Positions 8,591 through 17,436 of a DNA stretch of 39,807 bases are shown here, one piece after another. The DNA is from Ruminococcus sp. CAG:563. GTDB taxonomy: Bacteria; Bacillota; Clostridia; Oscillospirales; Acutalibacteraceae. Position 1 is the stretch's first letter. Each line of letters opens with the position of its first letter. The notes under the pieces are model-generated. The model ran no database searches and was not told the origin of the DNA. It worked only from the letters and a program-made list of their open reading frames with translations. A program made the translations under genes and the position numbers. Where the stretch lies: NCBI GenBank assembly GCA_000434915.1, contig FR882038.1, forward strand, positions 1-39,807, in the 5' to 3' direction.

Positions 8591-9244
8591 ATGAAGAAAA
8601 AAACATTAAATTCAATTCCGAAATTGCCGACGGCGGTTCAGGTGACTTGGTATATCTGCCGAGGACTTCTTTTTATATGGGGCACGGTCATGCTTTTCAC
8701 CGGCTACACAACGGAATTTCTTGAAGCGGTTTTTGCGATAATTTTTACTTTCCTTTGGGATCTTTTTCAACTCCTCGGCGGAAAGACATTCATCACGCTC
8801 TTTCCGCACCGTGTGCAGACCATGCTCAATCTTTTGATCTGCTTCGGCGTTGTTGTCGGCTCAACAATAAATAAATTCACAACCTTTGAGCACATTGACA
8901 TTCCCGAGCATTTCTTTGCCGGTTATATCGCAGCAGCGGGCAGCTATGAGCTGGCGGTCATAATTCAAAGCAGACAGCCGAAGGATAAAAAGCTCAGCCC
9001 TGCACTGGCGGCGATGTTCGGCCTTGCGTTTTCGGTTACGCTTTTGACCGGCTGGGAATTCTACGAATTCACAATGGACAGGCTCTATGGGCTTAATCTC
9101 CAGCGTTCGGGCTTCAATACCGAAGCGGGACTTCTCGACACCATGACCGACCTGATTATCGGAGCGGCAGGCGCACTCACGGGAATGTTTATCACTGCAT
9201 TCTCAAAAGCAGGATTTTTCAAAAAGAAAGGCAAAAAGAAATGA
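8591..9244 (+). CDS. Unassigned multi-span membrane protein
   Basis: A 217-residue hydrophobic protein with about six membrane segments and a lysine-rich C-terminal tail (FFKKKGKKK). The later half contains TGWEFYEFTMDRLYGLNLQ followed by GLLDTMTDLIIGAAGALTG. I recognise this motif pair from uncharacterised bacterial membrane proteins (YjdF/DUF2238-like), but function is unknown to me and the family call is tentative. The start has AAGGGG seven bases upstream. It may be co-transcribed with the acyltransferase gene 60 bases upstream, and its stop codon overlaps the start of the next small gene (ATGA), suggesting coupled translation. Confidence 0.65.
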   Translation: MKKKTLNSIPKLPTAVQVTWYICRGLLFIWGTVMLFTGYTTEFLEAVFAIIFTFLWDLFQLLGGKTFITLFPHRVQTMLNLLICFGVVVGSTINKFTTFEHIDIPEHFFAGYIAAAGSYELAVIIQSRQPKDKKLSPALAAMFGLAFSVTLLTGWEFYEFTMDRLYGLNLQRSGFNTEAGLLDTMTDLIIGAAGALTGMFITAFSKAGFFKKKGKKK

Positions 9245-9336
9245 ACAGAAACACGACAAAAATAATTTCTCTCATTCTTGCCGGACTTATGATTCTCGGC
9301 ACACTGACAGGAATTATTACCGCTTTGCTCCATTGA
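9241..9336 (+). CDS. 31-residue single-helix membrane peptide
   Basis: The ATG at 9241 overlaps the preceding stop codon by four bases. The peptide starts MNRNTTK, then one hydrophobic helix of about 20 residues (IISLILAGLMILGTLTGIIT) and ends ALLH. A charged start plus one helix is the layout of small Firmicute membrane peptides such as Prli42-like proteins, but I cannot assign it by sequence alone. Translational coupling to the membrane protein suggests an accessory subunit. The promoter of the next gene lies over its last codons. Confidence 0.5.
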   Translation: MNRNTTKIISLILAGLMILGTLTGIITALLH

Positions 9337-9361
9337 CAGAGGATAATCAATTTGATAAAAT
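9333..9361 (+). promoter_or_regulatory. Promoter of the CHAP-domain gene
   Basis: Perfect TTGACA at 9333-9338, 17 bases, TAAAAT at 9356-9361. It overlaps the end of the small peptide gene. Confidence 0.75.
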
Positions 9362-9396
9362 ATAATTATACGGATTAAGAAAGGATAGTGAACGTA

Positions 9397-11316
9397 ATGA
9401 AAAACAATGTTAAACGCATCAGTGCATTATTTACGGTAATTGTGCTGTGCTTCTGCGTTGCGTTTGAAGCGGCGGCCGCCGGCTATCCCGACTACTATCC
9501 GAATACTCACAGAAATACAGGCTCGCATATTGCCGATTTGCTCGGAGTTGCCAAAACTCAGCTCGGCTACACGGAGCTTAACAGTTCAGGCAATCCGATT
9601 CCGTCCACAAGCGACGGCGGTTACACAAAATACGGTGCTTCCTTCGGCGAGCCGAACGGCGCATGGTGTGCATACTTTATCTCATGGTGCGCTTCGCAGG
9701 CAGGTATCCCTTCCTCTATAGTACCTCGACTCGGAAACTGCGGAACACTCACCGATTGGTATCAGAGTAGGTCGATTTATTATTCACGCTCTTCGGGCTA
9801 TGTTCCCAAACCCGGCGATATGGTATTCTTTAACTGGAGCGGCGGTTCAAGTGCACAGCATATAGGAATTGTTACCGGCGTTTCAGGGAACAACCTCTAC
9901 ACCATTGAGGGCAACACCGGCGGTGACGAGGGATACATGTGCAACGGAAGAACAAGGGGTCTGAATGCCGCATATGTTCTCGGCTACGGCGTTCCGAAAT
10001 ATAACGACGCTTCAACCTATGTCGGTTCATATGCCTTTGCGGCATCCGTTTCCTCCTCGAGCGGTTCACATTCCAATTCAACGGCATACGGCAGCAATCT
10101 CTCGGTCGTAACTACCACGGCAACGAGCATAACCAGCAGTGACGCAACACTGAACGGTTCAATAAAAAACAGCGGCGGCAACTATATCTCTTCGGCCGGA
10201 TTCTACTTCGGCGCAAACAAAAACAACCCTGCCAAATATCCCGTTGTTTCCGGTTCTTCAAGCAATGAAATTTCACTTAGCTTGGATATAGCGAAGAAAT
10301 TCGGCAAGCTTAAGCCGAATACAACATATTATTACAGGGCTTACGCAACAATCAACGGCAACCTTTACACAGGTCCGATGTACGCCGTCGTAACAGTCAG
10401 CGACAAGCCGCAGCAGCTTGTTCTCAGCGAAACCACGGTCAATGTCGGCATCGGTCAGACAGCCGAAATTATGTGGGCGCAGCTCCCCGTCGGCTCGACC
10501 GACAAGGGCGTGACATGGACTTCCTCCGACCCGAGCATTGCGGTTATCAGCAATACCGGCATTATAACCGGCATGGGATACGGCAAGGTAACGCTCACGG
10601 CAACGACCAATTACGGTTCGGCTTTTTCTTCGGTTGACGTTAACGTTTTGATAGGCAAGCCGCAGAATATTAAGTTAACAAATATCACCAAGGATGAAAT
10701 AGGCATAAGCTGGGATAAGGTCGATAAAGCAAAGGGCTACATAATTTACCGCTGCGAAAGCTCTGACGGTAAATTCAAGGAACATAAAAAACTTGACGGC
10801 AGCACCACAAGCTTTATTGACAAGGACGTCAAAGAAGGTCACAGATATTATTACAAGCTCAAGACCCTTGCAGACAAAGAAAAATACGACAGTGATATCA
10901 CTGAAATCATGTATATCACGGCCAAACTCCCCGCTCCCGTTATTTCAAAGGCCGAAAACGATAAAAACGGATTTGGCAATCTCACATGGGACAAGGTTGA
11001 CGGAACAGAAAAATATGTTGTTTACCGTTCAAGAGCCGTTGACGGTGTTTATGTTGCAATCAGCGATGTAAGGGGCACAAGCTTCACCGATTTCTCGGCA
11101 AACCAGCCGGGTGAATACTTCTACAAGGTAGTCGCATATGCAGCCAACGAAAAGGCAACCAGCTCATTCTCCGAGGTCGCTTCGGTAACAGTCACAAGCG
11201 TATATGCCGATGAAAATGAGGTTGAAACCGTGAAAACACTTGAACGTCAGCGGGAAAAACAATTTGACGAAGAAAACGTCTTTACAAGCAAAACAGGCTT
11301 ACTTAACATAATATAA
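9397..11316 (+). CDS. Secreted CHAP-domain protein with Ig-like and FN3-like modules
   Basis: Probable exported peptidoglycan amidase or endopeptidase. The 639 residues begin with a Sec signal peptide (KRISALFTVIVLCFCVAF, likely cleaved after AAAA near residue 28). A CHAP-type cysteine hydrolase domain follows (about 45-200), with nucleophile Cys91 in NGAWCAYFISWC, His155 in QHIGIVTG, and a polar third residue in TIEGNTG (Glu171). Next come an FN3-like repeat (about 230-330), a bacterial Ig-like Big_2 domain (about 335-420, TWTSSDPSIAVISNTGIITG) and two FN3 repeats (about 420-510 and 515-600) before a charged tail. No sortase motif or membrane anchor is visible, so it may be free or held by the repeats. 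The ATG at 9397 has AAAGGA 11 bases upstream; the GTG at 9388 is too close to that site. Confidence 0.85.
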   Translation: MKNNVKRISALFTVIVLCFCVAFEAAAAGYPDYYPNTHRNTGSHIADLLGVAKTQLGYTELNSSGNPIPSTSDGGYTKYGASFGEPNGAWCAYFISWCASQAGIPSSIVPRLGNCGTLTDWYQSRSIYYSRSSGYVPKPGDMVFFNWSGGSSAQHIGIVTGVSGNNLYTIEGNTGGDEGYMCNGRTRGLNAAYVLGYGVPKYNDASTYVGSYAFAASVSSSSGSHSNSTAYGSNLSVVTTTATSITSSDATLNGSIKNSGGNYISSAGFYFGANKNNPAKYPVVSGSSSNEISLSLDIAKKFGKLKPNTTYYYRAYATINGNLYTGPMYAVVTVSDKPQQLVLSETTVNVGIGQTAEIMWAQLPVGSTDKGVTWTSSDPSIAVISNTGIITGMGYGKVTLTATTNYGSAFSSVDVNVLIGKPQNIKLTNITKDEIGISWDKVDKAKGYIIYRCESSDGKFKEHKKLDGSTTSFIDKDVKEGHRYYYKLKTLADKEKYDSDITEIMYITAKLPAPVISKAENDKNGFGNLTWDKVDGTEKYVVYRSRAVDGVYVAISDVRGTSFTDFSANQPGEYFYKVVAYAANEKATSSFSEVASVTVTSVYADENEVETVKTLERQREKQFDEENVFTSKTGLLNII

Positions 11317-11318
11317 AG

Positions 11319-11353
11319 CTAATCGGCAGTACCGAAACGGTACTGCCGATTAA
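11319..11353. terminator. Bidirectional terminator
   Basis: AATCGGCAGTACC (11321-11333) pairs perfectly with GGTACTGCCGATT (11339-11351) around a 5-base loop. It lies between the convergent CHAP gene and the Sel1-repeat gene. T-rich stretches follow on both sides, though neither is a long pure T run. Confidence 0.8.
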
Positions 11354-11362
11354 CTTTATATA

Positions 11363-12112
11363 TTACCCAAAATAATCAAGAATTGAATTATTATGTGCCG
11401 CACGCCCGGCTTTAAATTTTTTGAGATTTTTTACAGCGGGTTCATATCCCATTGCGGCGGCCTTTTCCACCCACGGCATACCCTCATTGTACATCATTTT
11501 AGATATATATATGCATCCTACCTCATACATTGACGGAACATATCCCAAATTTGCCGCTTTCATAAAATATGGAAATGATGTTTGTCTGTCAGCACCCGGA
11601 ATACCTTTTTTTGAACATATGTATCCCAAATTATGCCAAGCCTCCGGTTTATTCCCTTTCATTGCCGCTTCTTTAAAATACGGGAATGCTTCTCTTAAGC
11701 GATTTCTAATTATATAAATACAACCTACAGTAAAACAATCATCAACATATATCGAACCATTTTTTGACGGATTAAATCTTATGGCATTTCCAAAATATTC
11801 ATATGCTTTTTCTATACTTTTAGAAATTCCAAGCCCATTATAATACATTTTTCCAATATTATGATAGGCAAGATAATTACAGTTATCAGCTGACAATGCC
11901 TTTTTAAACCAGTTAAAAGCTTGTCCGTAATCCTGACATACATCATTTCCGTCCCTATACATTACGCCAAGGTGGTTCATAGCATCGGATAATCCGCCTT
12001 TAGCTGCCTCGTTAATCAGTATATAGGCTCTCTGATAGTCAAGTGGATAGCCATCTTTCCCGTAATAAAAATTACAGCCTTGTTTATATGTTTCAATTAT
12101 TTTTTCGTCCAT
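11363..12112 (-). CDS. Sel1-repeat protein
   Basis: A 249-residue protein without a signal peptide, built from TPR-like Sel1 repeats. Examples are AMNHLGVMYRDGNDV...AFNWFKKAL, AYHNIGKMYYNGLGI...AYEYFGNAI, AWHNLGYICSKKGI and PSMYEVGCIYISKMMY. Such repeats form curved helical scaffolds for protein binding, so it is likely an adaptor, but no partner can be named. The ATG at 12112 follows AAAGGAG; the frame is open 23 codons further upstream without a good start. It is the last gene of an AT-rich three-gene unit, 85 bases after the TM2-domain gene. Confidence 0.8.
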   Translation of the reverse strand: MDEKIIETYKQGCNFYYGKDGYPLDYQRAYILINEAAKGGLSDAMNHLGVMYRDGNDVCQDYGQAFNWFKKALSADNCNYLAYHNIGKMYYNGLGISKSIEKAYEYFGNAIRFNPSKNGSIYVDDCFTVGCIYIIRNRLREAFPYFKEAAMKGNKPEAWHNLGYICSKKGIPGADRQTSFPYFMKAANLGYVPSMYEVGCIYISKMMYNEGMPWVEKAAAMGYEPAVKNLKKFKAGRAAHNNSILDYFG

Positions 12113-12197
12113 TTTTTCTTCTCCTTTAAGTATCTTCTGATTAACTGAAAGTGCAAATATTGTATTATTTACGATTATCACTTAATCATCAGCTGCT

Positions 12198-12701
12198 TTA
12201 TCTGTAACGATATATTTTTTCGGAATCCAGCGTATCAGAAAATTCTTTTCCTGCTTTTCGGATTGCTTTAAGCCCCGGTGCTGCCGCTTTTGCAACGCTA
12301 ACAACCTTATCCATGTCAACGTTCAGATTCAATCCTCCGCTTGCTTTTGACGGGTCACTTATCGCTTCTATCAACAATTTACAATTATATGCCCTACACC
12401 TTTTCTTTGCCGTAAAGATATCTGCAAACACCCAAAAACCAAAACCGCCTGCAGTTATTACTTTTAAAATTCCCGTACCTATTTCCTTTAACAAAAATCG
12501 ATCAAGTCCAACCGGACCGCCGATCACCGAAATTCCCAGCATTAGGGTCGGATTGATAAAGTGAATATCTTGTAAGGAATACATAAGCTCCTCAGGAGCA
12601 GTCAGCAAGGCCGCTACCAGCTCAGTTTGAGAATAATCTTTGTTAGGAAACAAATAATCTCTTTTTTCTTCCAAAAATGCAATCGCACTGTTTTGTTCCA
12701 T
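12198..12701 (-). CDS. TM2-domain membrane protein
   Basis: A 167-residue protein with a TM2 domain in the middle. GGPVGLDRFLLKEIGTGILK is followed by VITAGGFGFWVFADIFTAKKR, the two-helix pattern with the DRF motif between the helices and the GG(x)G(x)W(xxx)D signature. The N-terminal 50 residues are soluble and the C-terminal 60 form a basic, Ala/Lys-rich helical tail. Function of bacterial TM2 proteins is largely unknown. The ATG at 12701 follows AAAGGAG. Only 13 bases separate it from the preceding coiled-coil gene, so they share a transcript and probably a process at the membrane. Confidence 0.75.
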   Translation of the reverse strand: MEQNSAIAFLEEKRDYLFPNKDYSQTELVAALLTAPEELMYSLQDIHFINPTLMLGISVIGGPVGLDRFLLKEIGTGILKVITAGGFGFWVFADIFTAKKRCRAYNCKLLIEAISDPSKASGGLNLNVDMDKVVSVAKAAAPGLKAIRKAGKEFSDTLDSEKIYRYR

Positions 12702-12714
12702 TTTAAATCTCCTT

Positions 12715-13695
12715 TCACACGTTCCAAGCTATCCAGCTTGCCGCTGCAGCTGTTTGCTGATTTGCCGCTGCCGAAATAGCTGTATTTTTTTCGATTTGTT
12801 TTGTTGTAACATCTATCCTGTTTACGGTTTGGTTAATATTTGTTAACGTCCTGTTTGCCTGCTGCATTTCGCTTAAAAGCAGCTGTTGATTTGCTTCTAT
12901 TTGCAGTGAAATATTCTTTATCTCTTCCAATGTTGTAATAATAGCACGATTCTGCATGTCAATTTCATAGGTATCATAGATTCCGCCATGTCCTTGAATC
13001 GCATTACATCTTCCTGTCTGCAAATATCCGAGCATAGTGGCTGCCGCACAAAAAGACCTGTACCTTTCCGGGAGTACGTTAACAGCATAGATATCTCGAA
13101 GACTGCTTTTGGCATCCTGCAAAGCCGTAAAAATTTCACTTTGTTTTTCTTTAATTTTCAATTCCTCTTCTTTGCTGTTAATTCTGTATAACTCTGCTTG
13201 ATTTTTTCTGTTTTTCACTAATGCCTCCGATGCACTGTTTACATCGAATTTTTTCATTTGAGAAATGCTTTGTTTATTCTTAAAATATCGGTTAATGTTA
13301 TATATACCAAAGAAAAACAGAAAAATCCCTCCCCAAACAAGTGGGTAAGCAGCTTCCGTATATTTTGTAATGCCCGATTTGTTTAATACAAAAATAACTA
13401 ATAAAACCATTATGATAACTATAAAACCGATTACAGATAAAACAGCTCTTTTCAAAAATTTTTTGCTGTCCTTTTTTCTAATGTTTGCCTGAGCGGCATA
13501 TCTAAGGTTAAGTGCTTTATTTTCATTTATACCCTGTGAAACTGCGTTGTCCAAGCTATTTCTTTTCCGATAAAGCATTTGCAGCTGATTATTGGCGGTA
13601 TTCATTGCATTTGTCCAAATCCAAACGTATTTTTCAAATTCAACGACATATTCCAAATATTGACTCATATACACCGGATCGTTATTATTAGGCAT
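12715..13695 (-). CDS. Coiled-coil membrane protein of unknown function
   Basis: I do not recognise a named family. The 326-residue protein has an N-terminal helical region (about 1-70), two membrane helices (VLSVIGFIVIIMVLLVIFVL and LVWGGIFLFFFGIYNI), a long charged coiled coil (about 145-195) and a conserved-looking core around VLPERYRSFCAAATMLGYL. A short tail of predicted helix, LSEMQQANRTLTNINQTV and onward, resembles a methyl-accepting or filament-like heptad region. It ends Ala-rich. The ATG at 13695 is preferred over one three codons upstream because GAGAG lies nine bases before it. It is the first gene of the three-gene unit and starts 36 bases from the promoter's -10 box. Confidence 0.65.
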   Translation of the reverse strand: MPNNNDPVYMSQYLEYVVEFEKYVWIWTNAMNTANNQLQMLYRKRNSLDNAVSQGINENKALNLRYAAQANIRKKDSKKFLKRAVLSVIGFIVIIMVLLVIFVLNKSGITKYTEAAYPLVWGGIFLFFFGIYNINRYFKNKQSISQMKKFDVNSASEALVKNRKNQAELYRINSKEEELKIKEKQSEIFTALQDAKSSLRDIYAVNVLPERYRSFCAAATMLGYLQTGRCNAIQGHGGIYDTYEIDMQNRAIITTLEEIKNISLQIEANQQLLLSEMQQANRTLTNINQTVNRIDVTTKQIEKNTAISAAANQQTAAAASWIAWNV

Positions 13696-13730
13696 TTTTT
13701 TCATCTCTCTTTCTAATACTACTTTGTCTT

Positions 13731-13759
13731 ATTTTATCCTACTTTATAGTATTTGTCAA
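13731..13759 (-). promoter_or_regulatory. Promoter of the Sel1/TM2/coiled-coil unit
   Basis: Minus-strand perfect TTGACA (13754-13759), 17 bases, TAAAAT (13731-13736). Confidence 0.8.
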
Positions 13760-13766
13760 TACAAAT
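13751..13766. promoter_or_regulatory. Candidate operator over the -35 box
   Basis: ATTTGT and ACAAAT form a perfect 6-base inverted repeat around CAAT. It covers the -35 element of the minus-strand unit and lies about 50 bases upstream of the divergent ribbon-helix-helix gene. Short inverted repeats of this size are typical RHH binding sites; the link is inferred. Confidence 0.45.
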
Positions 13767-13817
13767 TCCGACAATGAGTTATAATTCTATTGAAATAATT
13801 GGTTAAAGGTGAGCACA

Positions 13818-13973
13818 ATGAAACCTCTTAAAGAAAAAATCAGCATTACTATTGACAGCGATCTCCTTGAACGTCTGCGCCTTGAAGCGGAAGAAGATGA
13901 CCGTTCTTTATCACAATATATTAACATCGTCCTTAAAGAACATATAAAAAAAATGGACTCGACTTCAAAATAA
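13818..13973 (+). CDS. Ribbon-helix-helix (CopG/Arc-type) DNA-binding protein
   Basis: A 51-residue protein: a basic start (MKPLKEK), one beta strand (ISITID), helix A (SDLLERLRLEAEEDDR) and helix B (SLSQYINIVLKEHI). This is the full RHH fold, which dimerises and reads the major groove with the strand. The ATG at 13818 has AAAGGTG six bases upstream. It is divergent from the three-gene accessory unit and is followed by its own terminator. No toxin gene is next to it on the same strand, so it is more likely a local repressor than half of a toxin-antitoxin pair. Too short for many automatic callers. Confidence 0.8.
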   Translation: MKPLKEKISITIDSDLLERLRLEAEEDDRSLSQYINIVLKEHIKKMDSTSK

Positions 13974-13990
13974 GCTTATATGCCTGATTT

Positions 13991-14024
13991 CGACAGTACC
14001 CTTTTCGGTGCTGTCGATTTATTT
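13991..14024 (+). terminator. Intrinsic terminator of the RHH gene
   Basis: CGACAGTACC (13991-14000) pairs with GGTGCTGTCG (14007-14016), one G-U pair, followed by ATTTATTTTT. Confidence 0.9.
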
Positions 14025-14030
14025 TTAATA

Positions 14031-14059
14031 TTGCTTTTAGCCAATTATTATTATATAAT
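14031..14059 (+). promoter_or_regulatory. Promoter of addBA
   Basis: TTGCTT at 14031-14036, 17 bases, TATAAT at 14054-14059. Transcription would start near 14066, 26 bases before addB. Confidence 0.75.
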
Positions 14060-14091
14060 TGTATCATTAAAACACGGAGGACGAAGGGATC

Positions 14092-17000
14092 ATGCTCAGA
14101 CTTGTAACAGGACGAATAGGATGCGGCAAAACGACACGCATTTATGAAGAAATCCGTAAAAAGACAGAACAGGGCGGCGAGGTTACACTCATCGTCCCGG
14201 AGCAGTATTCCTTCCATACTGAGAAGAAAATGCTTGAACTGCTCGGCGCACGGGGTGCGGACAAAGTCAGCGTTGTCAGCTTCTCTTTCCTGGCAAAAAA
14301 TCTTTTGAAAAAATACGGACTGAATTCAAAAAAAGCTCTTGATGACAGCACCCGAGCAATGCTTATGAGCGTTGCTCTTGATGAGGCCGGCGACGATTTG
14401 CAGGTCTATTCACGCCACAGATACAGCCCTGCCGTTATTTTGCAGATGCTCAAGACGCTTAAGGATTTCCGCCAGTGTTCCGTGACCTCAGATAAAATTG
14501 AAGAAACTCTCCCAAAGCTGAAGCCGTCACTTCTCAAAGACAAGCTCGGCGAAATCCTGCTTATCGACAGAGCCTACACTGCACTGGTTGAACAAAATTA
14601 CTTCGACGACGACTGCGCACTCGATGTTCTTTGCACCGTGTTGGACAAACACAGAGATTTTGACGGTGCAGAGGTTTTTATCGATGGATTCCGTGGCTTC
14701 ACTGCACAGGAATATGCCGTGCTCGAAAGAATTATGAGCCAAGCTGCCGAGACTTGGGTGACAATATGTGTTGACAAATCCGATGATGAATTCGGCGTTT
14801 TTGCCCACACTCTCAGGACAAGACGAAAGCTTATACGCTGCGCTCAAAAAAGCGGGACCGATATTGCAAAGCCGGAACAGCTCACCCGTGACGAGGGCGT
14901 TGACCCGGAGCTTGACACGCTCGAAAAGGGACTTTATTCGGGCGGTGCGGATACATATGAAGAGGAAACAAAAAAAATCACACTTTGCTCCGCCGAAGAT
15001 TTTGAGAGCGAATGTGAGTTTGTGGCCTGCACAATAAAACGGCTTATCAGAACGGAAAATATTCGCTGTCGTGATATAGCCGTTATCTCACGAAGCGAGA
15101 ACAACTATTCACGGCAAATCCGTTCGGCTCTCATCAAAAACGGCGTGCCTGTTTTCGAGGACAAGCGTCAACCGATAACCTCAGAGCCGCTGATTGAATT
15201 CGTCAGAAGTGCGATCGAAATCGGTACATCCGGCTTCTCGACCGATGCGCTCATGCGCCTTGCAAAGACGGGGCTTACAGACCTTACGATTGAAGAAATC
15301 GCTAAGGTTGAAAATTATGCGCTTATGTGGCAAATAAACGGCAAAAAGTGGCTCGACGAATGGACCGCTCACCCGAACGGACTGGGCGAAAAAATGCTTG
15401 AAAAGGATACCGCAGAGCTTAAAGAAATCAACGATGCGAGAATTAAGCTCGTTGCACCATTGCAAAAATTCCGAGTAAAGCTCAAGGACTTCACGTCGCC
15501 CGAAGCGGCACAGGCCATTTATTACCTGCTCATTGATATGAATGTTGCCGAGAACCTCAAAAAGCTTGCAATCAAGCTAAATGAGCGTTCTCAACCGGAG
15601 CTTGCCGCCGAGCAGAACAGGATATGGTCACTGGCAATGGAAATGCTCGACCGTATTGCAGAATCGCTCAAGGGGGTAAGATTAACTCCGTCAAGATTCA
15701 GGGATCTTTTTGACTTGCTCGTTTCTACCTACTCCGTCGGCAATCTGCCGCAGGGTCTTGACGAAATCACAATCGGCAGTGCAGACAGAGTTAAAACCTC
15801 TGCACCGAAAATTGTTTTCGCCGTCGGAATGAACGACGGAGTTTTCCCGATGATTCCGAATTCCGACGGAATCTTTTCCGAGAATGAACGCCGTGAGCTT
15901 GCCGAATTTGAACTAAAAACCGACGACAGCTTTGAAGAAAAAATGATGGAGGAGCGTTTCATTGCTTATAACACGCTTTGCTCAACCTCCGACAGACTTT
16001 ACGTTACATATCTTCGCAAGGACATCAACGGCACACAGGTTTCGCCCTCTGAAATTGTTACACAAATGAAAAAGCTTTTCCCGAAGCTCACTGTTATTGA
16101 CACCGTTGACATTGATAATATCGAGAGAATCGAGAGCGTCGAAGGAGCTTTTGACATTATGGCGGAGCTGACGCAGAGAAAAGACGTTCTGCACAGCACG
16201 CTTGAAAAATATTTTGAGGACATCCCGGGCTACTCCGACCGCCTTGCGGCACTTAACCGCGGTGTTAACAAAGAAGAAATTAAAATCAGCGACCGAGAAA
16301 TCGCAACCAAGCTTTTCGGGCTCAACATGTATATGTCGGCTTCGAGAACCGAGGTTTATCACAAGTGTCCGTTTGAATATTTCTGCAAATACGGTCTTAA
16401 TGCTCAGCCGAGAAAGACCGCCGAGCTTGACCCGATGCAAAAGGGCACGGCGATACATTATATACTTGAAAAGCTTATATCAATATACGGCAGTGACGGA
16501 CTTTGCACCATGAAAAAGGCCGACCGTGACAAATGTGTTTTTGATATTCTTGAGGAATATTTCAAAGAGAACCTTACCGCCGGTGAGGAAATGGGCGAAA
16601 GATTCGACTACCTTTTCCGTCAGCTCGGATTGACCGTCTGCGAGGTTGTTGACAGGCTTGTTGCGGAATTTGCAAACAGCGATTTTGTGCCGGTCGCATT
16701 TGAGCTGAGCATAGATAACGACGGCGAGGTTGATACCTACAATATTCCTCTCCCCGACGGCGGAATACTGAAGCTGAAAGGCTCGGTTGACCGCGTTGAC
16801 GTTGCCGAGCAGAACGGAGCAAGCTACGTCAGGGTTGTCGATTACAAATCCGGCGGAAAAAAATTCGACCTCAACGAGGTCTTCTATGGGCTGAATATGC
16901 AAATGCTCATCTACCTTTTTGCCATATGGAAAAACGGTTTCAGAGATTATAAGAACATTATCCCGGCCGGAATTCTATACATGCCCGTCAACGCTCCCTT

Positions 17001-17436
17001 TGTTGAAGCAGAGCGTGATGAGGACGAAAAGACGATTGAACAGAAGAAACTCAAGGGTACAAAAATGAACGGCATGGTTCTCGATGACAGCCGTGTAATT
17101 TACATGATGGATAACAGCGGAAGCGGAATGTTTGTGCCTGCCGCAATCAAAAAGGACGGTGCAAACGGCGGTACGCTTATTTCGATAAAACAAATGGAGC
17201 TTCTGATGAAGCGATGCGAAAAGATTCTTGAAAAAATGGCGGTTGATCTTCATAACGGAATTATTCATGTTATGCCGGCGCACGCAGTCAACAGTCAAAG
17301 TCCATACAATGATGTTTGTAAATACTGCGACTATGCGGACGTTTGTCACGTTGACGAGAACACGCCGACAAGGGAAATCGCAAGTCCGAATCATATCGAA
17401 AGCTTGCAGAAATTAGGAGGTGATGAGGATGCCTGA
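14092..17436 (+). CDS. addB: ATP-dependent helicase/nuclease subunit AddB
   Basis: Subunit of the AddAB complex that processes double-strand breaks for RecA-dependent repair up to a Chi site. The 1114 residues start with the Walker A motif GRIGCGKTT (residues 7-15), followed by an inactivated helicase core. The C-terminal RecB-like nuclease domain has VRVVDYKSGG near residue 917. The iron-sulfur cluster cysteines are visible: CPFEYFC (Cys759, Cys765) and CKYCDYADVC (Cys1076, Cys1079, Cys1085), matching the split Cys arrangement of AddB. Length is normal for Firmicutes. It overlaps addA by eight bases. Confidence 0.95.
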   Translation: MLRLVTGRIGCGKTTRIYEEIRKKTEQGGEVTLIVPEQYSFHTEKKMLELLGARGADKVSVVSFSFLAKNLLKKYGLNSKKALDDSTRAMLMSVALDEAGDDLQVYSRHRYSPAVILQMLKTLKDFRQCSVTSDKIEETLPKLKPSLLKDKLGEILLIDRAYTALVEQNYFDDDCALDVLCTVLDKHRDFDGAEVFIDGFRGFTAQEYAVLERIMSQAAETWVTICVDKSDDEFGVFAHTLRTRRKLIRCAQKSGTDIAKPEQLTRDEGVDPELDTLEKGLYSGGADTYEEETKKITLCSAEDFESECEFVACTIKRLIRTENIRCRDIAVISRSENNYSRQIRSALIKNGVPVFEDKRQPITSEPLIEFVRSAIEIGTSGFSTDALMRLAKTGLTDLTIEEIAKVENYALMWQINGKKWLDEWTAHPNGLGEKMLEKDTAELKEINDARIKLVAPLQKFRVKLKDFTSPEAAQAIYYLLIDMNVAENLKKLAIKLNERSQPELAAEQNRIWSLAMEMLDRIAESLKGVRLTPSRFRDLFDLLVSTYSVGNLPQGLDEITIGSADRVKTSAPKIVFAVGMNDGVFPMIPNSDGIFSENERRELAEFELKTDDSFEEKMMEERFIAYNTLCSTSDRLYVTYLRKDINGTQVSPSEIVTQMKKLFPKLTVIDTVDIDNIERIESVEGAFDIMAELTQRKDVLHSTLEKYFEDIPGYSDRLAALNRGVNKEEIKISDREIATKLFGLNMYMSASRTEVYHKCPFEYFCKYGLNAQPRKTAELDPMQKGTAIHYILEKLISIYGSDGLCTMKKADRDKCVFDILEEYFKENLTAGEEMGERFDYLFRQLGLTVCEVVDRLVAEFANSDFVPVAFELSIDNDGEVDTYNIPLPDGGILKLKGSVDRVDVAEQNGASYVRVVDYKSGGKKFDLNEVFYGLNMQMLIYLFAIWKNGFRDYKNIIPAGILYMPVNAPFVEAERDEDEKTIEQKKLKGTKMNGMVLDDSRVIYMMDNSGSGMFVPAAIKKDGANGGTLISIKQMELLMKRCEKILEKMAVDLHNGIIHVMPAHAVNSQSPYNDVCKYCDYADVCHVDENTPTREIASPNHIESLQKLGGDEDA

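Noticed and set aside
13818..13973. Antitoxin of a toxin-antitoxin pair
   Set aside because: No toxin-like gene follows; the gene ends at its own terminator and addB starts next.
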